In this document: piece after piece, positions 42,739 through 52,645 of the stretch
Layout: the number at the start of each line of letters is the position of its first letter
Position numbering within the stretch: the stretch's first letter is position 1
From: BOG-931 sp963761525
GTDB taxonomy: Bacteria > Pseudomonadota > Alphaproteobacteria > Rhizobiales > Xanthobacteraceae
Direction: 5' to 3'
DNA: 64,000 nt
Assembly (NCBI GenBank): GCA_963761525.1
Contig: CAVXHG010000004.1
Span: 1 to 64,000, forward strand
The notes under the pieces: generated by a model
What the model was told of the DNA's origin: nothing
Databases searched by the model: none
What the model saw: the letters and a program-made list of their open reading frames with translations, nothing else
Translations under genes and position numbers: made by a program

Positions 42739-43441
42739 ATGGCGACCGCGCCCCTGATGCCTAAAGCGACTGCCGTGTGGCTCGTCGAAAACACCTCGCT
42801 GTCGTTCGAGCAAATCGCGCAGCTCTGCAACCTCCATGTGCTTGAGGTGAAGGCGATCGCGGACGGCGACGCCGCGCAGGGCATCAAGGGCCTCGATCCG
42901 ATCCTGACCGGACAATTGACTCGCGAGGACATCGCGCTCGCGGAAAAAGATCCGAACCAAAAACTGCATATTTCGGAATTCGAAAGTGCGGCTGCCCGAA
43001 GCCAAGCCGAAAAAAGGCCCGCGCTATACGCCGGTATCGCGCCGCCAAGACCGCCCAAATGCGATTCTCTGGCTGGTGCGTAATCATCCTGAGCTGAAAG
43101 ACAGCCAGATCATGCGGCTGGTCGGCACCACCAAATCCACGATCGCAGCAATTCGCGATCGCACTCACTGGAACTCGGCAAACCTGACGCCGCTCGATCC
43201 AGTGACGCTTGGTCTCTGCTCGCAGACCGATCTCGATCTTGAAGTGATGAAAGCCGCCAAGGAAAAGCCGGCGCCGGTCGAACAGCAGGGCGCGACCCTG
43301 CTGCCCGCTTCCGTCACCACCGCGCCGAAAGACGAGCCGGAACCCGCCCCTGCTCCCGCCACCAAAAAATCCGGCGACGACTACGACGTCGATGCGGTGT
43401 TCGCCAAGCTCAAGCAGCTGGGCGGCGGCAAGGGCGAATAA
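42739..43441 (+). pseudogene. trcR: Cell-cycle transcriptional regulator TrcR (DUF1013), one frameshift
   Basis: The conceptual 233-residue protein begins MATAPLMPKATAVWLVENTS, then LSFEQIAQLCNLHVLEVKAIADGD, the first helix-turn-helix-like unit. After a frame change it continues PKKGPRYTPVSRRQDRPNAILWLVRNHPELKDSQIMRLVGTTKSTI and CSQTDLDLEV. This is the DUF1013 family known as TrcR, a conserved alphaproteobacterial regulator acting with CtrA/GcrA-type networks. One extra base near 42980 (in ISE/KVRLPE) interrupts it. Both halves are perfectly conserved, so a sequencing error is the simplest explanation. AGAGGAG precedes the ATG. Confidence 0.85.
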
Positions 43442-43459
43442 CCCCCGTCCTCTCCCGAT

Positions 43460-44452
43460 CTATCCCCGATCGTTCCGCAGCACGATGCAGGCGCCGCCTG
43501 CGGCGATCAGCTTGTTGCAGAATTTTTCGAGATAGCTGCGATCGTCATCGGCAATGCGGATATTGTAGCGTTCAGCGGTACCGAAACCGATGCCGCGTCT
43601 CCTGATGACGATCGGTTCGCGGTCGCCGATGATCGCGGCATATCGCTTCTGGATGTGGCGATAGATTTCCCACGCCCTGGCCTCCGACCAGCCGGCAGTG
43701 AGTTGCACGCCCCAGCGCGGCACATAAGCCGCGATACGCTGTGCTTGCTCCTTTGGCGCGAGGATAAGGTTGGCGAGCCGCGTGCAGGGCACGCCCTGCG
43801 GGATCGTGGTCTCCAACGTCGTTGGCGGTGACGCGGAAGCCCATTCGTCCGCGGTCCAGCCGGTGATGATTGCGACATAATCGCGTGTCTCGCCCGGCAG
43901 CGGCCGATGACCGGTAAGGAAAGCCGAGACGCGATTGGGACCGGCATTGTACGCCGCCGCTGCAAGCCCGAGATTGCCGAACTGCACTTTGAGATCGTGC
44001 AGGTAGCTCGCCGAATGTTTTAACGCCTCGATCGGATCGAACGGATCGACCAGGCCGCGATAATCGGCGGTCGACGGCATGAATTGCGCAATGCCTTCCG
44101 CACCCTTGCTGCTTACCGCTTGGGCATTGAAGCGGCTTTCCTGCCAAATTACGCGCACGAAGAACTCGACCGGCAGCTCATTCTCCGCCGCGTCTTGTTC
44201 GACGGCTTGGCAGATGTCATCGGCGGTTGGCGGATTTCCGGGCGTCGCCGTTTTTTGCGCTGGCTGATCGGCCGGCGGCGCGGCGGGAGCAGTTGCCGGT
44301 CCGTTCGGCACGCCGGATTGAGCAGGCGGGGCCGGCTGCACGTGTTCTACAGCCCCGCCACTCTCGCTGGACGGCAACGGAGCCTGCGGCTGCGCATGAG
44401 CGACGCCACAAAAACCACAGACAAGCAGAAGCAATTGTCCGGCAAAGCGCAT
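43460..44452 (-). CDS. Soluble lytic murein transglycosylase-like protein
   Basis: A 330-residue secreted enzyme with a signal peptide (MRFAGQLLLLVCGFCGVAHA), a Pro/Ala-rich linker to about residue 75 and an SLT domain. The catalytic glutamate is Glu105 in VIWQESRFN, followed by SSKGAEGIAQFMPSTA and LAAAAYNAGPNRV. The C-terminal region (YNIRIADDDRSYLEKFCNKLIAAGGACIVL) resembles a SPOR-like peptidoglycan-binding unit. It cleaves the glycan strand with 1,6-anhydro products. It converges with trcR (18 bases between stops). The longer frame to 44554 has no sensible leader. Confidence 0.88.
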   Translation of the reverse strand: MRFAGQLLLLVCGFCGVAHAQPQAPLPSSESGGAVEHVQPAPPAQSGVPNGPATAPAAPPADQPAQKTATPGNPPTADDICQAVEQDAAENELPVEFFVRVIWQESRFNAQAVSSKGAEGIAQFMPSTADYRGLVDPFDPIEALKHSASYLHDLKVQFGNLGLAAAAYNAGPNRVSAFLTGHRPLPGETRDYVAIITGWTADEWASASPPTTLETTIPQGVPCTRLANLILAPKEQAQRIAAYVPRWGVQLTAGWSEARAWEIYRHIQKRYAAIIGDREPIVIRRRGIGFGTAERYNIRIADDDRSYLEKFCNKLIAAGGACIVLRNDRG

Positions 44453-44593
44453 CACACTGTCCCTGCCTGGCTTGACCCGGCAATCCATACGGACTGCTAG
44501 GTTTATTGCCGCAAGACTTCTACTGCAGCGCCCCAGCATGGATGACCGAGTCAATCTCGGGCATGACGTTATAATGTCTCTATTGTTGGCGAC

Positions 44594-45001
44594 TCACGTT
44601 CCGAACGCTTCGCACTTCGCTCCGGTCCCGAACCGCTGATCAAAGTCTACGGTTCCACCGCCGACCGGAATACGCGTCGGCTTTAGTCCGCGCGTGTATT
44701 GATCGACGATGACGGTTTTACCGTCGCTGGTCATCGACACTTTTACCGGTTCAAGCGGCTTGCCCTTGCCTGCAAACGTAAGGTCGAGCGTGTAATAGCC
44801 GAGCACCGGTTTGGCGAGAGCGCTCTTTAGTTTGGCCGGATCGCGTGCAATCGACTGCGGTAGATAGACCTCCATCCCCGCACCGTCGCCTTTACAGGCA
44901 AGAACACGGATCATGTACGCGTCCTGTCCGGGATCGGCGGCGAAGGCTTGATGTGTGCAGATCACTGACAGCCACGCCGCCGCAACAACCGGCTTCATCA
45001 T
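44594..45001 (-). CDS. Secreted hypothetical protein
   Basis: A 135-residue protein with signal peptide MMKPVVAAAWLSVICTHQAFAA. The mature chain has two cysteines far apart (VLACKGDG and GAKCEAFGT), likely a disulfide, and a beta-rich middle (VLGYYTLDLTFAGKGKPLEPVKVSM). No family is recognised. It lies 16 bases downstream of prpE on the same strand and may share its transcript by read-through. Function unknown. Confidence 0.65.
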   Translation of the reverse strand: MMKPVVAAAWLSVICTHQAFAADPGQDAYMIRVLACKGDGAGMEVYLPQSIARDPAKLKSALAKPVLGYYTLDLTFAGKGKPLEPVKVSMTSDGKTVIVDQYTRGLKPTRIPVGGGTVDFDQRFGTGAKCEAFGT

Positions 45002-45017
45002 TTCTGATCGCTCCTAT

Positions 45018-46946
45018 TCACGGTTTTCCTGCCCCTATTCCCTTCGTCTTCAGCGCACTCCCGATCTCATCGAGGATCGCCGGATCGTCGATCGTCGCCG
45101 GCATCGACCACTGGTCGCCGTCGGCAATTTTCTTGATCGTGCCGCGCAGGATCTTGCCTGAGCGCGTCTTCGGCAATCGCGCCACTGTGATGGCAATGCG
45201 GAAGCTCGCGACCGGGCCGATCTTCTCGCGAATGAGCGCGATGCACTCCTTCTCGATTTCCTCGGGCGGCCGGTTGACGCCGGATTTCAGCACGATGAAA
45301 CCGCACGGCACCTCGCCCTTGAGCGAATCCTTGATACCGAGCACGGCGCATTCGGCGACATCGGGATGGGACGCAAGCACTTCCTCCATGCCGCCGGTCG
45401 AAAGCCGGTGCCCCGCGACGTTAATAATGTCGTCGGTGCGGCCCATGACAAAGATATAGCCGTCCTCGTCCTTGAAGCCGGCGTCGGCGGTTTTGTAATA
45501 GCCGGGAAAATCGTCGAGGTAGCTTTCACGCATGCGCGTATCGGCCTGCCACAGCGTCGGCAGGCAAGCCGGCGGCAACGGCAGCTTGATCACAATCGAG
45601 CCCATCGCGCCCGCTGCAACTTCCTTGCTGGACTCGTCAACAATGCGGATGTCGTAACCCGGCATCGCCACCGTCGGCGAGCCGTGTTTCACCGGCAGCA
45701 TGCCAAGGCCTACCGGATTGCCGGCGATACACCAGCCGGTTTCGGTCTGCCACCAGTGATCGATCACCGGTACTTGCAAAAGCTTTTCCGCCCAGACGAC
45801 GGTGTCTGGATCGGCGCGTTCACCGGCAAGAAACAGCGTGCGGAATTTCGACAAGTCATATTGAGCGCGCAGCTTGCCTTGCGGATCTTCTTTCTTGATG
45901 GCGCGGAAGGCGGTCGGCGCCGTGAACATCACGGCGCAGCCATGCTCTGCGATGACCCGCCAGAACGCGCCAGCGTCCGGCGTGCCGACCGGTTTACCTT
46001 CGTAAAGAACCGTGGTGCAGCCGTGCAGCAGCGGCGCGTAGACGATGTAGGAATGCCCAACCACCCAACCGACGTCGGAGGCGGCCCAATACACTTCACC
46101 CGGCTCGACGCCGTAGAGATTCTGCATCGACCATTTCAGCGCCACCATGTGACCGCCGTTGTCGCGCACCACGCCCTTGGGCTGGCCGGTCGTGCCGGAC
46201 GTGTAGAGAATGTAGAGCGGATCGGTGGCCTGGACCGGCACGCAATCGAATACCGAACGCGCGTGGATCAAGGCATAGTCGCGCATCTGCGCCCAATCGC
46301 GATCGCGGCCCTCGATCAAGGTCGCCTGCAGCTGCGGACGCTGCAGGATCAAGCAGGCATCCGGCTTGTGCTGCGCAATCCTGATCGCCTCATCGAGCAG
46401 CGGTTTGTAGGCAATCACCCGCCCTGGCTCGAGGCCGCAGCTTGCTGAAAGGATCGCCTTCGGCTTGCAGTCGTCTATGCGGGTGGCAAGTTCGCGCGGC
46501 GCGAAACCGCCGAACACCACCGAGTGAACGGCGCCGATCCGCGCACAAGCCAGCATCGCGATCACGGCTTCCGGGATCATCGGCATGTAGAGAATGACGC
46601 GATCGCCCTTTTGCACGCCAAGATCGCGCAGCATGCTGGCGAGCACCTGTGTCTCTGTCAGCAGACGGTGATAGGTGATGGTGCGCTTTACGCCGGCGAG
46701 CGGTAAATCGTAGATAATCGCCGCTTGGTCGCCGCGTCCGGCATCGACATGACGGTCCACCGCATTAAAGCAAGTGTTACAGACCCCGCCGGGAAACCAG
46801 CGTCCGTAAATACCCATATTCGGATCGAACACGGCTTTCGGCTGCTCGAACCAGTCGATGTCTCGCGCTGCCTCCGCCCAGAAACCCTGCGGATCGCGCT
46901 GCCAGCGCGTGTAGACTTCCTGATAATGGCTTGAGCGGGCGTCCAT
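45018..46946 (-). CDS. prpE: Propionyl-CoA synthetase (PrpE), acetyl-CoA synthetase family
   Basis: A 642-residue AMP-forming ligase that activates propionate (or acetate) to its CoA ester. The N-terminal ACAS segment includes NTCFNAVDRHVDAG, the AMP loop is YTSGTTGQPKGVVRDNGGH and the C-terminal KTRSGKILRGTIKKIADGD carries the lysine that is reversibly acetylated. RDNGGH and the RGTIKKIADG..PATIDDP tail are typical of PrpE rather than Acs. The rest of the methylcitrate pathway is not adjacent; the MmgE/PrpD gene 18 kb away is in another context. Confidence 0.92.
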   Translation of the reverse strand: MDARSSHYQEVYTRWQRDPQGFWAEAARDIDWFEQPKAVFDPNMGIYGRWFPGGVCNTCFNAVDRHVDAGRGDQAAIIYDLPLAGVKRTITYHRLLTETQVLASMLRDLGVQKGDRVILYMPMIPEAVIAMLACARIGAVHSVVFGGFAPRELATRIDDCKPKAILSASCGLEPGRVIAYKPLLDEAIRIAQHKPDACLILQRPQLQATLIEGRDRDWAQMRDYALIHARSVFDCVPVQATDPLYILYTSGTTGQPKGVVRDNGGHMVALKWSMQNLYGVEPGEVYWAASDVGWVVGHSYIVYAPLLHGCTTVLYEGKPVGTPDAGAFWRVIAEHGCAVMFTAPTAFRAIKKEDPQGKLRAQYDLSKFRTLFLAGERADPDTVVWAEKLLQVPVIDHWWQTETGWCIAGNPVGLGMLPVKHGSPTVAMPGYDIRIVDESSKEVAAGAMGSIVIKLPLPPACLPTLWQADTRMRESYLDDFPGYYKTADAGFKDEDGYIFVMGRTDDIINVAGHRLSTGGMEEVLASHPDVAECAVLGIKDSLKGEVPCGFIVLKSGVNRPPEEIEKECIALIREKIGPVASFRIAITVARLPKTRSGKILRGTIKKIADGDQWSMPATIDDPAILDEIGSALKTKGIGAGKP

Positions 46947-47020
46947 GACAGCCTCTGAGCGGCGCCTCGAAAACGAGATCGAGGAATTCTTGACCGTTTA
47001 GCCGCCGCTGGCAAGCCGCG

Positions 47021-48404
47021 CTATGGCACGACGCGCGTCACCGACATGTACCGCAATCCGAAACCTGCCGTGATCAGGATCAGCAGAAACGCGCCGACCT
47101 GCAGAAAGCTCGAACTCGAAGCAGGACTCATATGAAGCAAACAGGCAAACCCGCAGGAAAAATAGCCGGAGCGGATCGTTGGCCGATACGCCCGCAGCCC
47201 GGTAGTAATCGGCGATCGGCGTGACCACGAGCCACAGCGTCATCAGGACCGCTCCAGGAACGCCGATCGTCAGGGCGAGATCGAGATAGCCGTTGTGGGC
47301 GGTGCTTACCGTTCTCGCCCAGCCGTTCTCATTCATGCCGTAGACGACCTGCTCGGTACCCCAAAACGTCGAGAAGCCGTGGCCGGCGATCGGGTTCTCG
47401 GCAATATGGCCGATGACGAATTTCCAGACGTCGGTACGGCCGGAAAATGTCGGATCGAGGCCGAGCGTCTCGATCAGCGCGTGGATCGATGGCGAGTAGA
47501 TCGATCCGACCGCAAGAATGTTGAGCCCGGCGACGACCCCTATCGCGATCGTTATCCCGATCAGCGGCGTGCGGACGTGGGCGACAACGAAGGAGATCAG
47601 AAGCACCAGCGGCAATTCAGCGATCGCGGTTTTCGAATGCGTGAACCACAGGAACGGCAGCGCCAGCGCGATGATCGTCATGCCGAGACTTCGGCTGCGC
47701 ACCTTGCTGACCATCAGGCCGGCAAAGACGAACACCACCATGGCGGCGCTCGCGCCGTTCTTGTGTCCGAATATGCCGCGCCAGTCTCCGGCGAGTTCAG
47801 GTTCCAGCATGTCCGAAGCCTGATGGATTGTGTTCGCCGGCGCCAATACGACACCAAGGTACGACGCGATGATGATGATCAACGCGACGGCAGCCATCAG
47901 ATCAGCGAAGTGGCGCAGATTCCTTGGCACCAGCATCACCATGCCGGCGATGCCGATCGTCACCAGCGCATAGGCGAAGCGCCGCGCCGACAGTGACGGC
48001 TCCCACGACGTAACGATGGAAAGGGCGCACCATGCCAATGCCAGGATCAGAATCGGCCGCACCAGGATGACGAGACGCAGCGGCTGATGCATGAAGCACC
48101 AGATCGCGAGCACGACAAACAGCGCCGAATAGGCAGCCTGCGTGGTGACGCTGCCGACATCAGTGACCTCGAGGGGCTGGTCGAGGCGCGAGAACGGATT
48201 GAACGACGTCCACACGCCGAGCATCACGACCACGAACAGCGCGCCGCGGATAAACAGATCGGCGGCATCGCTGTGCGAGGCCGGAGAGCGCCCGATGGTG
48301 TAATGGCCGACCCGTGCCGCCACGATGGTCCTTGCTTTGCGCGAACGACGCCAAGCGCTCAAGGCAGTGCCGCGGCTGTCCAAGGGCGCAATATGGTTAA
48401 CCAA
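47021..48404 (-). CDS. O-antigen ligase/polymerase (Wzy/WaaL-like), C-terminus frameshifted
   Basis: About 460 residues with ten or more membrane helices and the long periplasmic loop IFGHKNGASAAMVVF...FSGRTDVWKFVI...IAGHGFSTFW that defines the family. It ligates or polymerises surface glycans. The raw frame ends at 46998 with an unlikely Arg-rich tail; shifting one base near 47105 restores a hydrophobic last helix and the end FGLRYMSVTRVVP with a stop at 47021. I use that end. The start is a TTG and uncertain. It follows the acyltransferase on the same strand by 66 bases and belongs to a polysaccharide group with the GH10 enzyme. Confidence 0.85.
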
Positions 48405-48470
48405 ATCATAAGGACGCGAAGTTAACGGCTCGTATATCGTCGGCTTGGCCGTTGGGCAGGCCCGAAGGGT

Positions 48471-49614
48471 TCACCCTTCGACAGCCAGGGCCGCCGCGGC
48501 TTGCCGTGTCCCGGCATTGCTGTCGCGGCTCACCAGGTGCTTGAGGCTGAGCGTCGGCTTCTCGATGAAGTGCCACGAGAACATCGCGAAGGCGAGGGTC
48601 ATCGGCGCACCGACCACGAACAGCAGCGGCCACCACTCCCGGAAGATCGGAACCAGATGGACCAGGGTCTGCTGGATCGGGAAGCCGTAGAGATAGAACT
48701 CCGTAGGAGTAGTCGCCACTCTCCAAGATGCGAGAGCGCGGATATTTCAGCATGCCGAGATAAAGCATGCAGTACATCGTCGGGACTGCCGCAACGAAAG
48801 CGCAGCCCGGATGCAGCATGAGAAGGTAGGACGCGACCGCGGCAACTCCGAACAACCGGCCGTCCACCGGGATGGACTCGCGCAGATGAAACGCCACGAC
48901 GCCAAGCATGAAATACAGCACGGCAACGTAGGGGATAAACGGATTGTGCCCGTTGTTGCCTTCGCTGATGTTGTAGAAGACGTTGATAACGAGCGACGCC
49001 ACAACCACGAGCGCCACGGACACGGCCAGCAGCCGGTTCTTCCTGACCATCCCGGTGACGATCATCGCTGCCATGATGACGTAGCAGGTGAACTCCGGTT
49101 TCAGCGTCCACAGATTGATGTTGACGATGCCGGACATCGGATTGTCGAGGAACATTCCCGGCAGGACGTAGCGGATCCTGCCGATGATGTTGCCGAAATA
49201 CTCGTAGAACTCGCGGTTGGTGAAATAGTCGTGCCACGAAACCGTAGTCAGTAGCGGCCCAAGAATAAGCGCGGACAGCGTCACTTCGGTCACCAGCGCC
49301 GGAGCGATGCGCAGGATGCGGAACGTCAAAAAGACGCGGAGTGAACCCGTCCGCAGCGCGCTGCCGGTGACGAGAAAGCCGCTGAGCCCGAAGAACATCG
49401 GCACCATGGCCATCAGGAACGGCCGCACCGGCGTTTCCCAGAGCCAGCCGTTGTCGCCCTGCGACGTGAAGAACGAGTGGCTACAGAAGATCGAAAGCGC
49501 GAGACCAAGACGCACCGCGTCGAAGCCGGGGCCGATGCCGCCGTTCGCGCGCATCACATCGCCGATCGAAGTCTTGTCAGGCTGCATTGCAGTCGAGGCT
49601 TTCATTTTTGCCAT
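48471..49614 (-). pseudogene. Acyltransferase 3 family (OafA/ExoZ-like), one frameshift
   Basis: The conceptual membrane acyltransferase has about 380 residues and ten helices. It opens FDAVRLGLALSIFCSHSFF (the conserved His of the family), then FGLSGFLVTGS, FRILRIAPAL and LWTLKPEFTCY, the acyltransferase-3 fingerprint. The frame breaks near 48710 (GDYSYG/YLYGFP) with one extra base. The last helices continue in the next frame to a stop at 48471 (SWHFIEKPTLSLK is the usual end). It adds acetyl or succinyl groups to exported polysaccharide. The exact start (49614 or 49587) is not certain. Confidence 0.85.
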
Positions 49615-49761
49615 GTATGGCCGTGGCAGACTGAAATCCGTGCCGAGCAACGGAGTCCGAAGATGCCATAACGACCGTCAAAAACATGCTTAAGCTGCGC
49701 TAACCATTAATTGGGCAGCGTTAATATTAAGCGCGGCCACTGACGATACGCCGCGGCGCGG

Positions 49762-50826
49762 TTACTTCTTGCAGAAGTAGTCGATCACGCCGCGCATCGG
49801 CTTTGGCTGGTAATTGTCGTCAAGCGGCAATGGACGATTGAGCAGCCCGTCGCGGCGTTTGAACCAAGTCGGCACCCAGGTGTAGCGATCGGTGATGCCC
49901 CAGGTTCCGATGAACGACGGCCGCACCGCCGCGAATATCGGCTCGATAAAATCATAAGCGCGCGTCGCAACGATAGCGTCGCGGACCGGAACCGGACCGG
50001 GCAGCTCATTGTCGATCACATCAAGCTCGGTGATGTGAACGGTTAATCCAAGCGACTGCATCTCGGAGGCGAAATTAAACACGCCGTCGCGGTCGATCTC
50101 GTATTTACCTTTAATGTGACCTTGCAGACCGACGCCATGAAGCGGCACGCCGCGATCGAGCAAGCCATGGACGAGCCTGCGCAGCGCCTCGCGTTTGTTT
50201 GGCGACGTTCCATCAGCACACTCGAGATCGTATTCGTTGATCAACAGCTCGGCGGTCGGATCGGCTTGATGGGCGATGCGAAATGCCTTGTCGATATAGG
50301 TCTCGCCGAGGTTTTGCAGCCAGATATTGGGGCGCAGACCGGGAACGCCAGTCTTGGCATCGTCGATCGCCTCGTTGACCACGTGCCAGACTTTTATCTT
50401 GCCACGATAATGCGACATCACGCGCTGAATATGCGCGGTCATTTCATGCTCGGCGTCGGCAGCGCCCTCGATATCTTTGGTCCAGTCTGGCATCGTACCG
50501 TACCAGATCAGCGTGTGACCTCGCATCGTCATGCCGTTTGCTTCGGCGAAGGCGAGCAACGCATCAGCTTTCTCAAATCGGAATTGATCGCGCGCCGGAC
50601 GCAGCGGTCCCCAGAACAGATCGCCTTCAGGCGTGATCTGCTGGCAATAGGTTTGCAGAGCCTTTCGGTAATCGGGATCGCCCGGCAACACGTCGACCCG
50701 CACGCAGGCGCCATAGGGTACCCGCACCGGTGGCAAAGACAGCGCCGCCAGCGCAGGACGCGCCGCAAAGTCGGCGCCCACCGAAGCGCCGGCTATCGCG
50801 ATCATTTGACGGCGCGACAACATCAT
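49762..50826 (-). CDS. Secreted GH10 endo-1,4-beta-xylanase-like glycoside hydrolase
   Basis: A 354-residue protein with a Tat-like leader (SRRQMIAIAGASVGA). The GH10 barrel shows the acid/base Glu152 in WHVVNEAIDD and the nucleophile Glu267 in VHITELDV, plus MRGHTLIWYG. Active GH10 enzymes cleave xylan-type backbones. In this setting, upstream of an acyltransferase and an O-antigen ligase on the same strand, trimming of a self-made exopolysaccharide is a likely alternative to plant xylan degradation. No carbohydrate-binding module is present. It starts ATG ATG without a strong ribosome site. Confidence 0.88.
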   Translation of the reverse strand: MMLSRRQMIAIAGASVGADFAARPALAALSLPPVRVPYGACVRVDVLPGDPDYRKALQTYCQQITPEGDLFWGPLRPARDQFRFEKADALLAFAEANGMTMRGHTLIWYGTMPDWTKDIEGAADAEHEMTAHIQRVMSHYRGKIKVWHVVNEAIDDAKTGVPGLRPNIWLQNLGETYIDKAFRIAHQADPTAELLINEYDLECADGTSPNKREALRRLVHGLLDRGVPLHGVGLQGHIKGKYEIDRDGVFNFASEMQSLGLTVHITELDVIDNELPGPVPVRDAIVATRAYDFIEPIFAAVRPSFIGTWGITDRYTWVPTWFKRRDGLLNRPLPLDDNYQPKPMRGVIDYFCKK

Positions 50827-51007
50827 AACCGCTCAAGATAACGCGCCCGTAAGCGCTGCCACCAAACAAATAGGGTCCGGTCACGCACGCGGCCAGCGGC
50901 GGATCGTACGCCCGTGAATTAACCTTTACGTGCTCGGATGAACCGGCATTGATCGGAACGACCACCATTAGCTAGGGTGCAAGAAGGAACTGCCATGGGG
51001 GGACGAC

Positions 51008-52633
51008 ATGCCGACGGCTTACGATACAGGCCTCGACCGTAACCCGGCGAATTACCAGCCGCTGACGCCGCTGTCGTTTCTCGCTCGCGCCGCGGAAATC
51101 TATCCCGATCAGACAGCGATTATTCACGGCAAGCGGCGCTGGACCTATGCGGAATTTTTCGTCCGCGCCAAACGGCTGGCATCGGCGCTCACCAGACGCG
51201 GTATAAAGCCTGGCGATACGGTGTCAGTCGTGCTGCCGAATGTGCCGGCGATGCTGGAAGCGCACTACGGCGTCGCCATGGCCGGTGCGGTGCTCAACTC
51301 GATCAATACCCGGCTCGATGCCGCCATCATCGCATTCGTCCTCGACCACGGCGAAGCCAAGGTGCTGATCACCGATCGCGAATTCTCCAGGGTGGTGAGG
51401 GATGCGATTGCCGCGTGCAAGGTGAAGCCTTTGGTGATCGATTACGACGATCCCGAATTCTCCGGCCCAGGCGAACGGCTGAGCGATCTCGAATACGAGG
51501 ATTTTTTGCGCGAAGGCGATCCCGACTTCGCCTGGATGATGCCGCACGATGAGTGGGACGCAATCGCGCTCAACTACACGTCGGGCACCACCGGCGATCC
51601 GAAGGGCGTGGTCTATCACCACCGCGGCGCTTACCTGCTCGCGATGGCCAATGTCATCACCTGTGGCATGGCCAAGCATCCGGTCTATCTGTGGACATTG
51701 CCGATGTTCCATTGCAACGGCTGGTGCTTTCCGTGGACGCTCTCAGTCGTAGCCGGCACCCATGTCTGCCTGCGCGCGGTGCGCGCCGCGCCGATTTATG
51801 ACGCCATCGCCACCCACAAAGTGACGCATCTGTGCGGCGCGCCAATTGTGATGTCGACGCTGCTGAACGCGTCAGACCAGGAGCGAAAGCCCTTGCCCCA
51901 TGTGGTCGAGTTCGTCACCGCCGCGGCGCCGCCGCCGGAATCCGTGCTCGCAGCGATGAAAGCCGCGGGCTTCAACGTCACTCACGTCTACGGCCTGACG
52001 GAAACCTACGGACCGGCGAGCGTTAACGACTGGCATCGCGAATGGGACGAACTGTCCGGCGCCGGGCAAGCCGCGAAGAAAGCGCGGCAGGGCGTTCGTT
52101 ATCCAGTGCTGGAGGCGCTCGACGTACTCGATCCGGAAACCATGCACCCAGTGCCGCGCGACGGCGAGACGTTGGGCGAAGTGATGTTTCGCGGCAACGT
52201 GGTGATGAAGGGCTATTTGAAAAACCAGGCCTCGACCGAGGCAGCCTTCGCCGGCGGCTGGTTTCATTCCGGCGACCTCGGTGTCATTCACCCGGACGGC
52301 TATATTCAGCTTAAGGACCGCTCCAAGGACATCATCATTTCCGGCGGCGAGAATATTTCGTCGATCGAAGTAGAAGATGCGCTCTACAATCATCCGGCCG
52401 TGCAGGTGGTCGCGGTCGTGGCCAAGCCGGACGACAAGTGGGGCGAGACGCCGTGCGCTTTCGTTGAGCTGAAACCGGGCATGACCGCAACTGCGGATGA
52501 GCTAATTGCCTGGTGCCGCAAAAACCTCGCCGCCTTTAAATGCCCTCGCTATGTCGTGTTCGCGGAAATTCCAAAAACCTCGACCGGTAAGTTGCAAAAA
52601 TTCAAGCTCCGGGAAATGGCGAAGCGCGCCTGA
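51008..52633 (+). CDS. Acyl-CoA synthetase (AMP-forming, fatty-acid-ligase type)
   Basis: A 541-residue ligase. It has YTSGTTGDPKGVVYHHRGAYLLAM (AMP loop), THVYGLTETYGP (A5), GGWFHSGDLGVIHPDGYIQLKDRSKDIIISGGENISSIEVE (hinge) and PKTSTGKLQKFKLRE with the C-terminal catalytic lysine. The MFHCNGWCFPWT segment is typical of the subgroup annotated as medium-chain or 3-methylmercaptopropionyl-CoA ligase. The substrate is a carboxylic acid of unknown identity. It stands alone, transcribed away from the GH10 gene. Confidence 0.9.
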   Translation: MPTAYDTGLDRNPANYQPLTPLSFLARAAEIYPDQTAIIHGKRRWTYAEFFVRAKRLASALTRRGIKPGDTVSVVLPNVPAMLEAHYGVAMAGAVLNSINTRLDAAIIAFVLDHGEAKVLITDREFSRVVRDAIAACKVKPLVIDYDDPEFSGPGERLSDLEYEDFLREGDPDFAWMMPHDEWDAIALNYTSGTTGDPKGVVYHHRGAYLLAMANVITCGMAKHPVYLWTLPMFHCNGWCFPWTLSVVAGTHVCLRAVRAAPIYDAIATHKVTHLCGAPIVMSTLLNASDQERKPLPHVVEFVTAAAPPPESVLAAMKAAGFNVTHVYGLTETYGPASVNDWHREWDELSGAGQAAKKARQGVRYPVLEALDVLDPETMHPVPRDGETLGEVMFRGNVVMKGYLKNQASTEAAFAGGWFHSGDLGVIHPDGYIQLKDRSKDIIISGGENISSIEVEDALYNHPAVQVVAVVAKPDDKWGETPCAFVELKPGMTATADELIAWCRKNLAAFKCPRYVVFAEIPKTSTGKLQKFKLREMAKRA

Positions 52634-52645
52634 CCCGCGCAGCAC

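Noticed and set aside
45018..46946. A methylcitrate (propionate) operon around prpE
   Set aside because: No prpB, prpC or aconitase gene is adjacent; the MmgE/PrpD gene is 18 kb away in another operon.
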